From the NCBI GenBank assembly GCA_001871755.1, contig MNXL01000089.1:1-5190 (forward strand): DNA of 5,190 nucleotides. Direction: 5' to 3'. Made by a program: the position numbers and the translations under genes. Below, in pieces: positions 1-5,066 of this stretch. This stretch comes from Anaerolineae bacterium CG2_30_64_16 (lineage in GTDB: Bacteria > Chloroflexota > Anaerolineae > CG2-30-64-16). Within the stretch, counting starts at the first letter, position 1. The number at the start of each line of letters is the position of its first letter. Under the pieces are notes generated by a model, which saw only the letters and a list, made by a program, of their open reading frames with translations, was not told the DNA's origin and did no database searches.

Positions 1-194
1 TTCGGACCTTCGCGGATCAACTGGACGCGCCCCTTCATCAAGGTATACAAATTGCTGCCAAGCGCTTGAGGTTCGGCGACAATCTGCCCGGCCCGAAACG
101 AGTGCGCGGTCATCGCCTTTTTGAACTCGGGATCATCTTCGCGGAGTTCGATGAAGATTTCCGGCACTGAACGTTGTTTACCTCGGTACACCAT
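1..194 (-). CDS. Crp/Fnr-type cyclic nucleotide-binding regulator, N-terminal part (runs off the left edge)
   Basis: I read this frame by translating the reverse complement from the ATG at 194. It stays open for 64 codons to the edge of the window, so the C-terminal part is missing. After a short N-terminal helix-like stretch (PEIFIELREDDPEFKKAM, residues 11-28) comes a pattern typical of a cNMP-binding beta-roll: F-x-AGQIV at 33-39, then G46 and LYTLMKGRVQLI at 49-60. The spaced glycines (36, 46, 55) and the 'LY-x-x-x-x-G-x-V-x-L' pattern match the start of Crp/Fnr proteins. In that family the beta-roll senses a nucleotide, redox state or gas, and a C-terminal helix-turn-helix binds DNA. The effector-contacting residues and any helix-turn-helix lie outside the window, so a cNMP-binding protein of another kind is possible. 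The start is supported by a strong Shine-Dalgarno sequence five bases upstream. A GTG one codon later is the less likely start. The gene is transcribed away from comEC. Confidence 0.72.
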   Translation of the reverse strand, partial: MVYRGKQRSVPEIFIELREDDPEFKKAMTAHSFRAGQIVAEPQALGSNLYTLMKGRVQLIREGP

Positions 195-199
195 ATCCC

Positions 200-206
200 C
201 CTCCTC
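200..206 (-). promoter_or_regulatory. Ribosome binding site of the Crp/Fnr-type gene
   Basis: On the minus strand the sequence is GAGGAGG, five bases before the ATG at 194. It is nearly the full anti-16S complement and fixes the start of the partial gene at the left edge. Confidence 0.8.
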
Positions 207-273
207 TTCCTTGCCTATGCCTGATCAAATAGCCATCGTACAAGCTTAGTCAATTTTTACTATTAGTATTATG

Positions 274-302
274 ATTATACACTAAACTCTTTCGCTTGTC
301 AA
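274..302 (-). promoter_or_regulatory. Consensus sigma-70 promoter for the Crp/Fnr-type gene
   Basis: Read on the minus strand, TTGACA (302-297) and TATAAT (279-274) are separated by exactly 17 bases. Both hexamers match the consensus perfectly. Transcription would start near position 267, giving a leader of about 70 bases before the ATG at 194. The surrounding 240-320 stretch is markedly AT-rich against the GC-rich window, as expected for a strong promoter. The promoter points away from comEC. Confidence 0.85.
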
Positions 303-308
303 GAGTTT
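284..308. promoter_or_regulatory. Inverted repeat overlapping the -35 box (possible operator)
   Basis: AAACTCTT (284-291) and AAGAGTTT (301-308) are perfect inverted repeats of 8 bp separated by 9 bases. The pair covers the -35 hexamer and part of the -35/-10 spacer of the minus-strand promoter. A shorter overlapping pair, CTAAAC (282-287) and GTTTAG (309-314), shares the same symmetry region. A protein bound here would block RNA polymerase, so a repressor operator, possibly for autoregulation, is the natural inference. It does not match the TTGAT-N4-ATCAA Fnr box or the TGTGA-N6-TCACA Crp box, so the ligand is unknown. Confidence 0.45.
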
Positions 309-566
309 GTTTAGGTTATTAATGGAACTCTAATGCATCCCTAACCCGGACAAGCCGGAACCAAGAAGGTGACGACCTGGCCCACAAGATTTTTTTGCAC
401 AAAAAGCAAGGATCTCGTGGGTTAGGCCCTCTAAGGCATTCCCTCGTTCATGAAACCCACAGGGCTGGGTGGTGATCTGGGTCTTGCCAACAACCGGGAT
501 TTGTGCGAGAATGAGCCTGGCTGAGACCTGGTGATGCCTTCCCCCCAAAAACGCCTTGTGAGGTGT
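309..566. other. Intergenic stretch with no gene I can support
   Basis: Between the promoter of the left gene and the long palindrome I find no convincing coding sequence. One minus-strand frame from an ATG at 587 to a stop at 330 would encode 85 residues. It has a purine-rich stretch only two or three bases before the ATG, no recognisable domain, and its beginning lies inside the left half of the palindrome. A stretch with HHQVSA followed by LILAQIPVVGKTQI faintly recalls DDE transposases of the ISAs1 kind, but the catalytic residues and the rest of the protein are absent. If it is anything, it is a decayed fragment. Confidence 0.4.
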
Positions 567-608
567 CTTGACGCGCCGCGCGGGCATATCCTCTCAACAA
601 TCTGGGGG

Positions 609-707
609 CTGTGGCCGTCGTTCGACACGCTCACGATGCAGTCTGCGACCGAGCCACCGTGGCTCGGTCGCAGACTGCATCGTGAGTTTATCGAACGGCG
701 GCCACAG
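609..707. repeat. Very long hairpin (about 48-bp arms, 3-base loop), imperfect extension to 567-752
   Basis: The two arms pair around a 3-base loop at 657-659. The inner 27 bp (630-656 with 660-686) are perfectly complementary. A small mismatch zone follows at 626-629 against 687-690, then another near-perfect stretch (609-625 with 691-707) has only one G-T pair. Weaker symmetry continues outward: TATCCTCTCA at 587-596 against TGAGCGGATA at 723-732 (9 of 10), and CTTGA/TCAAG at 567-571 and 748-752. The left arm contains TTCGACACGCTCACG, which resembles dispersed REP-like repeats seen in many bacterial genomes. It ends 80 bases before the comEC start. It may be a mobile palindromic element or a transcript-level structure; as a DNA cruciform it is exceptionally stable. 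Confidence 0.9.
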
Positions 708-786
708 TATACCCCGAAGAACTGAGCGGATACGCGCAGGCGTTTTATCAAGGCGCTGAGCTGATTTCACGAGGGTGGTGGGGCGC

Positions 787-3075
787 ATGACGCTCGTGTA
801 CCTGACGGTCGCCTGGTGTGGCGGCATCCTCTTGGGTCATCTGCTCTGGTCGTCGGGAGCGATTGGGTGCGCGACCCCGGTCTGGCCTTTCGGCGTGGGG
901 GCCGGCGTGCTATGTCTTTTGATCCTGCTCCTGCGCCGATGGCCCGCGCAGCGCAACACCGTCTTGTTCCTCTTGATGCTCTTTCTCGGCGCCTGGCGTT
1001 ACCACGCCCACCCGCTTGCCGCGTGCGCGACCCCCGCCGATCTCGCATACTACGCCGGAGATGAGAGCGGTGATGACCGCCAGGTGGTCCGGGCTACCGT
1101 CGAGGGCGTGGTGGTCGGGTATCCCGACGTGCGCGACGTGCGCACGCACTACCGGGTGCGCGCCGCGACAGTAACCATCGCTGGTAAGCCCCACCCCGTC
1201 CGCGGGGATGTTCTGGTCCAGGCGCCGCGGTTCCCCGCCTTTGCGTACGGTGACCGGCTGCGGGTCACCGGGCAGTTGCAGATTCCGCCCACCTTCGACG
1301 ACTTCGACTACCGCGCCTATCTGGCGCAACGCGGCATCCACAGCCTGATGCAGCGCGCCACGATCGAGTTGGTGGCCCGCGATCAGGGCGCCCGGTTCTG
1401 GGCGATCCTGTACGGGGTGCGGGCGCGCGGGGCGGCGCTGCTCAACCGCGTCCTGCCCGAGCCGGCGGCGGCCCTGGCCAACGGCATGTTGCTGGGCATC
1501 GAGAGCGGCATCCCGCCCGCGGTCGACGCGGCGTTCAAGGTCACCGGGACGACGCACGTAATCGTGATCTCGGGCAGCAACATCGCGTTGCTCTCCGGCG
1601 TGCTGCTGGCGCTGCTCGGCCGGCTGCTGGGCCGGCGGCGGGCCACCCTGCCGACCATTGCCGGGATCACCCTTTATGTGCTGCTGGTCGGTGCGGATGC
1701 CGCGGCGCTCCGGGCCGGGTTGATGGGCGCCCTCTACGTGATCGCGGTCGCGATGGGGCGGCAGAGCACGGCGTTTGTCTCACTCTTCACCTCAGCCCTG
1801 GTGATGACCCTGATCAACCCGCTGACGCTGTGGGACGTTGGTTTTCAGCTCAGCTTCATGGCCACGCTGGGGCTGATCCTGTTCACCCCAGCCATCCAGG
1901 CCCGCTTCGAGCGTTTTCTGGCTGCACGCCTGGCAACCGATCAGGTGCGCAAGGCGATGAGCCTGTTGAACGACGCGCTCATCGTCACCCTGGCCGCGCA
2001 GATCACCACGCTGCCGGTGGTGGTCTACTACTTTGGCCGGCTGTCGCTGATCTCGCTCTTCACCAACTTCCTGATCCTGCCCGCGCAGCCGCCGATCATG
2101 ATGGGCGGCATGGCGACGTTGGTCGGCGGGCTGATCTGGGCGCCGGTGGGCCGGGTGCTGGCGATCATCCCGTGGCTGTTCCTGACTTATACCACCTGGG
2201 TCGTGAAGCTGACCGCGCTGGCGCCGTTGGCATCGGTCGAGACTGGCGGCTGGGGCCGGGCGCTGGCAATGCTGTACTACGTGATCCTTTTCGGCGCGTT
2301 GGGTTTGCGCCATCTGATCGGCACGGGCCGGGTGCCGGCGCCCGCCAGGGGTGTGACGCGGCGTGCGGCGGCGTACGGGGTGATCATGATGGCAGCATTG
2401 TGGCTGGGGACGAGCGCGCTGGCTGCCCGACCCGACGGCCGGCTGCACCTGGTCTATTTGCCAGGAGAGGGTGGCGAGGCAATCCTGTTGACCACCCCCG
2501 GCGGGCGAACTGCCTGGTTGTGGGATGGTGGCGGGAACGGCGGCGCGGCGTTGGCCGCGGCCGCGCGGCCGTGGCTGATCGGCCGGCGGGGGGTGGATCT
2601 GGCGGTTGGGCCCGGCGCGGCCGATCTTTGGCCCGACGCGCAAGCGGTTGACCTCGCGCAACTGGCCCCGGGCGCTGTGATCCGGTTGGACGAGGGTGTC
2701 GTCCTGACGCGGTTAGCCGCGGGGGCCGATTGGGCGTTGGCGCTGGACTACGGGGGGTTCCGCACCGTGTTGCCTTCCACGGTAAAGCCCGATGCGCAGG
2801 CCGCGCTTCTGGCCTCCACCGATGCGGCCAACCTGCACCTCGTCCTGCTCAAGGCCCCAGGCCCCAACACCGGCGCCTGGCCCACCGCCGACTTCCTGGC
2901 CGCGACCGGGCCCCAAACCATCCTCTGGCCTCAGGACACCACCTACCCGCCCGACGTCACGGCGTTGTTGACCGGCCGCGGCGCCCGGCGCATCCCGGCC
3001 GATGCCGTGGTGGAAGTGATCACCGACGGCGCGCGGCTGTGGCTGCGGCTGCGGAGCGCGATGGAACGGCGGTGA
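787..3075 (+). CDS. comEC: ComEC/Rec2 family DNA-uptake channel with degenerate C-terminal MBL-like domain
   Basis: This is the inner-membrane channel that passes single-stranded DNA into the cytoplasm during natural transformation. The length, 762 residues from the ATG at 787, is normal for the family. Residues 1-75 hold hydrophobic helices. Residues about 85-195 are the OB-like DUF4131 domain, with GDRLRVTG (155-162) and PPTFDDFDYRAYLAQRGI (167-184). Residues about 225-510 are the multi-spanning Competence domain, with GTTHVIVISGSNIALLSG (254-271), DVGFQLSFMATLGLILF (350-366) and a run TTLPVV...NFLILPAQPP (407-436). Residues about 551-756 follow the ComEC metallo-beta-lactamase-like fold, with LWDGGG (578-583) in place of LIDGG. 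However, no HxHxDH motif is present, and the HHG position reads KAPG (689-692). An in-frame stop at 757-759 bounds the start. GTG at 775 (four residues longer) is possible, but ATG 787 has the better-spaced GGTGGTGGGG behind it. I see no clear promoter. The gene stands alone on this strand and ends four bases before a REP-like repeat. Confidence 0.95.
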   Translation: MTLVYLTVAWCGGILLGHLLWSSGAIGCATPVWPFGVGAGVLCLLILLLRRWPAQRNTVLFLLMLFLGAWRYHAHPLAACATPADLAYYAGDESGDDRQVVRATVEGVVVGYPDVRDVRTHYRVRAATVTIAGKPHPVRGDVLVQAPRFPAFAYGDRLRVTGQLQIPPTFDDFDYRAYLAQRGIHSLMQRATIELVARDQGARFWAILYGVRARGAALLNRVLPEPAAALANGMLLGIESGIPPAVDAAFKVTGTTHVIVISGSNIALLSGVLLALLGRLLGRRRATLPTIAGITLYVLLVGADAAALRAGLMGALYVIAVAMGRQSTAFVSLFTSALVMTLINPLTLWDVGFQLSFMATLGLILFTPAIQARFERFLAARLATDQVRKAMSLLNDALIVTLAAQITTLPVVVYYFGRLSLISLFTNFLILPAQPPIMMGGMATLVGGLIWAPVGRVLAIIPWLFLTYTTWVVKLTALAPLASVETGGWGRALAMLYYVILFGALGLRHLIGTGRVPAPARGVTRRAAAYGVIMMAALWLGTSALAARPDGRLHLVYLPGEGGEAILLTTPGGRTAWLWDGGGNGGAALAAAARPWLIGRRGVDLAVGPGAADLWPDAQAVDLAQLAPGAVIRLDEGVVLTRLAAGADWALALDYGGFRTVLPSTVKPDAQAALLASTDAANLHLVLLKAPGPNTGAWPTADFLAATGPQTILWPQDTTYPPDVTALLTGRGARRIPADAVVEVITDGARLWLRLRSAMERR

Positions 3076-3078
3076 TGT

Positions 3079-3180
3079 CTTTGAATGGATTATTCCGGTT
3101 ATCCGGCATTCCCGCGTAAGCGTCCCTTGCTAGCAAGGGCAGAATCCAGACGCCTGGCCGCCCGCGCGAGCGGGTGTGAC
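3079..3180. repeat. REP-like palindromic repeat, copy A
   Basis: It starts three bases after the comEC stop codon. It shares with the element at 4902-5011, in the same orientation, the order CTTTGAA, CCGGTTxTCCGxCATTCCCGCG and, at its end, GCGGGTGTGAC. The middle parts differ. CATTCCCGCGxAAGCG followed later by GAATCCA recalls the widely dispersed 'ATTCCCGC-GCGGGAAT' repeats of many bacteria. In this copy the pairing arm is interrupted by a 16-bp palindrome. A small hairpin, CCCGC-GCGA-GCGGG, lies at 3161-3174. It sits between convergent genes and could protect or define the 3' ends of both transcripts, but there is no T-tract typical of an intrinsic terminator. Confidence 0.75.
3124..3139. 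repeat. Perfect 16-bp palindrome inside REP copy A
   Basis: CCCTTGCTAGCAAGGG is its own reverse complement. It sits exactly where the REP-like repeat should have its second arm (GCGTAAGCG before it, GAATCCAGACGC after it). Copy B has nothing equivalent at this place, which suggests an insertion or local replacement. Confidence 0.75.
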
Positions 3181-3227
3181 TCAGAGAACTGACATAGGCT
3201 CGGTATAGCCAGCCGGCAAAGGTACGC

Positions 3228-3275
3228 GGCGCCAGACGCTGGCGGCGCCAGACGCTGGCGGCGCCAGACGTTGTG
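3228..3275. repeat. Three tandem copies of a 16-bp unit
   Basis: The unit GGCGCCAGACGCTGGC occurs at 3228-3243 and 3244-3259 without change, and at 3260-3275 with three changes at its end. Each unit contains the hairpin GCCAG-ACG-CTGGC, and adjacent units can also pair through GGCGCC. The array lies 23 bases downstream of the stop codon of the minus-strand gene at 3298, so it forms the beginning of that gene's 3' untranslated region. There are no spacers, so it is not a CRISPR array. Confidence 0.9.
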
Positions 3276-3297
3276 GGAGCCGCGAGGGTGGTTTCCT

Positions 3298-4851
3298 TCA
3301 TCCAAACATGGCGGGCAGGTACAGGTGCACCGGCGGCCAGTACAGGTGGAAGCTGGCCTGCCTGGTTTCGTGCATGCCCACGATGACTCCCTGGCTGGTC
3401 ACGCTAGTGGGCCAGTAGCCGGCCGGCCGTTGCACACTGAGCAGATAGGCCCCAGGCACGACGTCTACGAACCGGTAGAAGCCGTGCGCATCGGTGATCG
3501 CGGTCCACTTCAGGCGGAGGTCCAGGACCCGGGCGGGGGCGGGGTTCAGCACGATCGTCAGCCCGGCAATCCCCTCTTCTCCCGCGTCGCACGCGCCGTT
3601 CTGGTTTTGATCTTTGCAGACGCGACCTTCGATGCTCGAAGAGGTCGGGGTCGCGGTCGGCGTGATGGTGGGCGTGTGGGTCACGGTCGGCGTGGTGGTG
3701 GCCGTCGCAGTTGGCAGCGCGGTCAGGGTGGGTGTCGCGGTCGGTGTCGCTGTGCGCGTCAGGGTGGCCGTGGCCGTGGGTGTGGCGGTGGCCGTGGCGG
3801 TCGAGCGCGTCTCGCCGAAATTCACGATCCGCTGCGCGTTGGCGCTGACGGCCACCTGCACCGCGTCCGGGCTGGCGCTGGTGTAGCCGGCGGGCTGGTC
3901 TTCGCTGACGGTGTAGGCGCCAGGCGGGAGATCGATGATCTGGTACCAGCCAGTGGCGCCGACGCTGCGAGCTGAATAGGTGTTGGCGCCCTGTCGGGCG
4001 TGGATCCACACACCTGGGATGCCCACGGTTTCCCAGGCCTGGCGCCAGCCATCCGCGTTGAGATCCAGGAAAACCCAACCGGCAACCTGCCCGGTGCTGG
4101 GTGTGGCCGTCGGCGTGTGGGTGGGTGTCGGCGTTCGGGTTGGCGTGTGGGTCGCCGTTGGGGTTGCAGTGGGCGTCGCCGTAGCTGTGGGTGTCGGTGT
4201 GCGCGTGAACGTTTGCGTCGGGGTTGGCGTGTAGGTGGCCGTTGGGGTCGCGGTGGACGTCGCCGTAGCTGTGTGGGTCGGCGTTCGGGTTGGCGTGGGG
4301 GTCGTCGTTGGGGTTGCAGTGGACGTCGCCGTGGCTGTGTGGGTCGGCGTGGCCGTCGGCGTGTGGGTGGCCGTGGCCGTGGGTGTCGGCGTGGGCGTCG
4401 TTGGCACGCGGAGATTCACTTCCCAGCGATCCAGGTTTTGGGTCCAGGTGACGCCCGTGTCTGGCGAGACTGGATTGCCGTTCAGGGCGATCGGCTCCGG
4501 CGTCGCGGCCCAACCGTCGATGGCGAAGCTGAGCAGGTCGCCGGCCACCGCGCCTTCATCTTCGGCCGTGGTGGTGTCATCGCCGTAGCAGGGCATGATG
4601 CCGTACCAGCCGACCGTAGTGACAGTAAACTCGGCGCACTGCACCCCCTGGGGATCGAAGGCGGCGATGGCGGCGCCGAGCGGCACCGGCTGACCGGCGA
4701 AGGAGCTGTCGGCGCTGTAGAGGTTAATCCAGGTGTTGGTGGGTGTCACCCCGTTGCCGCGGGCGACGCCCAGGAGCAGCGCCCAAAGCAAGATGAACAG
4801 AGCCGTGCAGCGAAATGCTTTCCTTGTGATCTGTGGCCTGGGTGTGCGCAT
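3298..4851 (-). CDS. Secreted multidomain protein with two SdrD-B-like domains, Thr/Pro linkers and LYLPAMFG tail
   Basis: This is a 517-residue exported protein. Residues 1-32 are a signal peptide: basic start, hydrophobic TALFILLWALLLGV, cleavage probably near ARG-NG. Residues about 36-150 form a domain I cannot name, rich in beta-type sequence, with NTWINLYS, AAFDPQGVQCAEFTV, YGIMPCYGDD and DEGAVAGDLLSFAIDG; Cys72 and Cys88 could pair. A Thr/Pro/Ala linker covers 151-252. Residues 254-347 are an SdrD-B-like (transthyretin-like) domain with the metal-loop pattern DLNADG at 263-268, E274, then LPPGAYTVSEDQPAGY. A second linker spans 349-406. Residues 407-500 repeat the domain with DQNQNG (414-419), EEGIAG (425-430) and VPGAYLLSVQRPAGY. 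The protein ends in VHLYLPAMFG. Such proteins are usually surface or extracellular scaffolds, but no enzymatic motif is visible and the ligand is unknown. It is bracketed by two REP-like repeats and co-directional with the partial gene at 5067. The repetitive linkers make the opposite strand look open (Val/Gly-rich frames), but those are shadows. Confidence 0.93.
   Translation of the reverse strand: MRTPRPQITRKAFRCTALFILLWALLLGVARGNGVTPTNTWINLYSADSSFAGQPVPLGAAIAAFDPQGVQCAEFTVTTVGWYGIMPCYGDDTTTAEDEGAVAGDLLSFAIDGWAATPEPIALNGNPVSPDTGVTWTQNLDRWEVNLRVPTTPTPTPTATATHTPTATPTHTATATSTATPTTTPTPTRTPTHTATATSTATPTATYTPTPTQTFTRTPTPTATATPTATPTATHTPTRTPTPTHTPTATPSTGQVAGWVFLDLNADGWRQAWETVGIPGVWIHARQGANTYSARSVGATGWYQIIDLPPGAYTVSEDQPAGYTSASPDAVQVAVSANAQRIVNFGETRSTATATATPTATATLTRTATPTATPTLTALPTATATTTPTVTHTPTITPTATPTSSSIEGRVCKDQNQNGACDAGEEGIAGLTIVLNPAPARVLDLRLKWTAITDAHGFYRFVDVVPGAYLLSVQRPAGYWPTSVTSQGVIVGMHETRQASFHLYWPPVHLYLPAMFG
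3634..3807 (-). repeat. Second Thr/Pro low-complexity linker-coding repeat
   Basis: This stretch encodes residues 349-406 of the secreted protein, almost only Thr, Pro and Ala with a few Leu, Val and Ile. On the plus strand it reads as repeated GTCGGxGT/GTGGCCGT hexamer-like units. It separates the two SdrD-B-like domains and is probably an extended, possibly O-glycosylated spacer. Confidence 0.85.
4096..4401 (-). repeat. First Thr/Pro low-complexity linker-coding repeat with 66-bp internal duplication
   Basis: This stretch encodes residues 151-252, nearly all Thr, Pro, Ala, His and Ser in a two-residue rhythm. At the DNA level a 44-bp segment at 4241-4284 recurs at 4307-4350 with few changes (period 66 bp, 22 residues; protein motif HTATATSTATPT at 171-182 and 193-204). 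A more diverged third copy begins near 4157. All periods are multiples of three, so recombination between copies would change linker length without breaking the frame. Confidence 0.88.
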
Positions 4852-4860
4852 GTTTGCTGG

Positions 4861-4865
4861 CTCCT
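4861..4865 (-). promoter_or_regulatory. Ribosome binding site of the secreted-protein gene
   Basis: AGGAG on the minus strand lies nine bases before the ATG at 4851 and supports that start. I could not find a convincing -35/-10 pair between it and the repeat at 4902. Confidence 0.65.
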
Positions 4866-4901
4866 AGCCGGGGCAGGTCAGAACCGAACAGATAAATGCC
4901 C

Positions 4902-5011
4902 CTTTGAACAATCATCCCGGTTGTCCGTCATTCCCGCGAAAGCGGAACGTCATTCCCGCGCACGCGGGAACCAGGCTGTGACCACTGGACACCCGTTTTC
5001 GCGGGTGTGAC
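4902..5011. repeat. REP-like palindromic repeat, copy B
   Basis: This is the same element as at 3079-3180, in the same orientation, sharing the starting CTTTGAA, the CCGGTTxTCCGxCATTCCCGCG core and the ending GCGGGTGTGAC. It carries two nested motif copies: CGTCATTCCCGCG occurs once at 4927-4939 (as CCGTCATTCCCGCG) and again from 4948. The second forms a perfect hairpin, TTCCCGCG (4953-4960) with CGCGGGAA (4963-4970). It separates the partial gene ending at 5067 from the secreted-protein gene starting at 4851, so it lies in the 5' leader of the latter or in a readthrough transcript. Confidence 0.8.
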
Positions 5012-5034
5012 GAGGCGTAGCCGGTTTGTCCAGT
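4984..5034. repeat. Nested inverted repeats downstream of the right-edge gene
   Basis: An inner hairpin, ACACCCG (4989-4995) with CGGGTGT (5002-5008), has a 6-base loop. Outer 7-bp arms, ACTGGAC (4984-4990) and GTCCAGT (5028-5034), enclose it. The structure starts about 30 bases after the stop codon of the minus-strand gene ending at 5067 and could act as its 3' end structure. There is no following T-run, so I do not call an intrinsic terminator. Confidence 0.6.
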
Positions 5035-5066
5035 CAAACTTCATCGCGGTCGGCCGGGCTCAGGCC

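Noticed and set aside
221..230. TGATCA near the left gene as half of an Fnr box
   Set aside because: Only one half-site is present, with no TTGAT-N4-ATCAA symmetry, and it lies in the transcribed leader.
568..759. Short frames on both strands across the palindrome
   Set aside because: Their similar translations come from the inverted repeat itself and they have no ribosome binding sites or domains.
910..1557. Minus-strand frame opposite the N-terminal half of comEC
   Set aside because: It is a shadow of a well-supported gene, without recognisable motifs.
1792..2661. Long minus-strand frame opposite comEC
   Set aside because: GC-rich coding sequence leaves the opposite strand open. The product is low-complexity Arg/Gln/Pro-rich, and ComEC motifs prove the plus-strand frame.
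3228..3275. CRISPR array
   Set aside because: The 16-bp units are directly adjacent with no spacers, and no cas genes are present.
3020..3301. 93-codon minus-strand frame whose ATG overlaps the stop of the secreted-protein gene (ATGA)
   Set aside because: The overlap looks like translational coupling, but the frame consists of the tandem repeat and REP copy A and ends antisense within comEC. Its ILPLLAR resemblance to the tail motif is produced by the repeat.
3298..3330. Sortase LPxTG signal in the tail LPAMFG
   Set aside because: There is no Thr-Gly, no following hydrophobic helix and no basic end; the motif is at the very C-terminus.
3404..4513. Second minus-strand frame within the secreted-protein gene (His/Asp/Pro-rich)
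   Set aside because: It is a shifted reading of the same repeats and has no domain or start signal.
4989..5008. Intrinsic terminator for the right-edge gene
   Set aside because: A good hairpin is present, but no T-run follows on the minus strand, so it is listed only as an inverted repeat.
4000..5010. Long plus-strand open frame opposite the secreted-protein gene, including Val/Gly-rich stretches
   Set aside because: It is the complement of Thr/Pro repeat codons, which lack stops on the other strand. The frame on the minus strand has a signal peptide, recognisable domains and a ribosome binding site.
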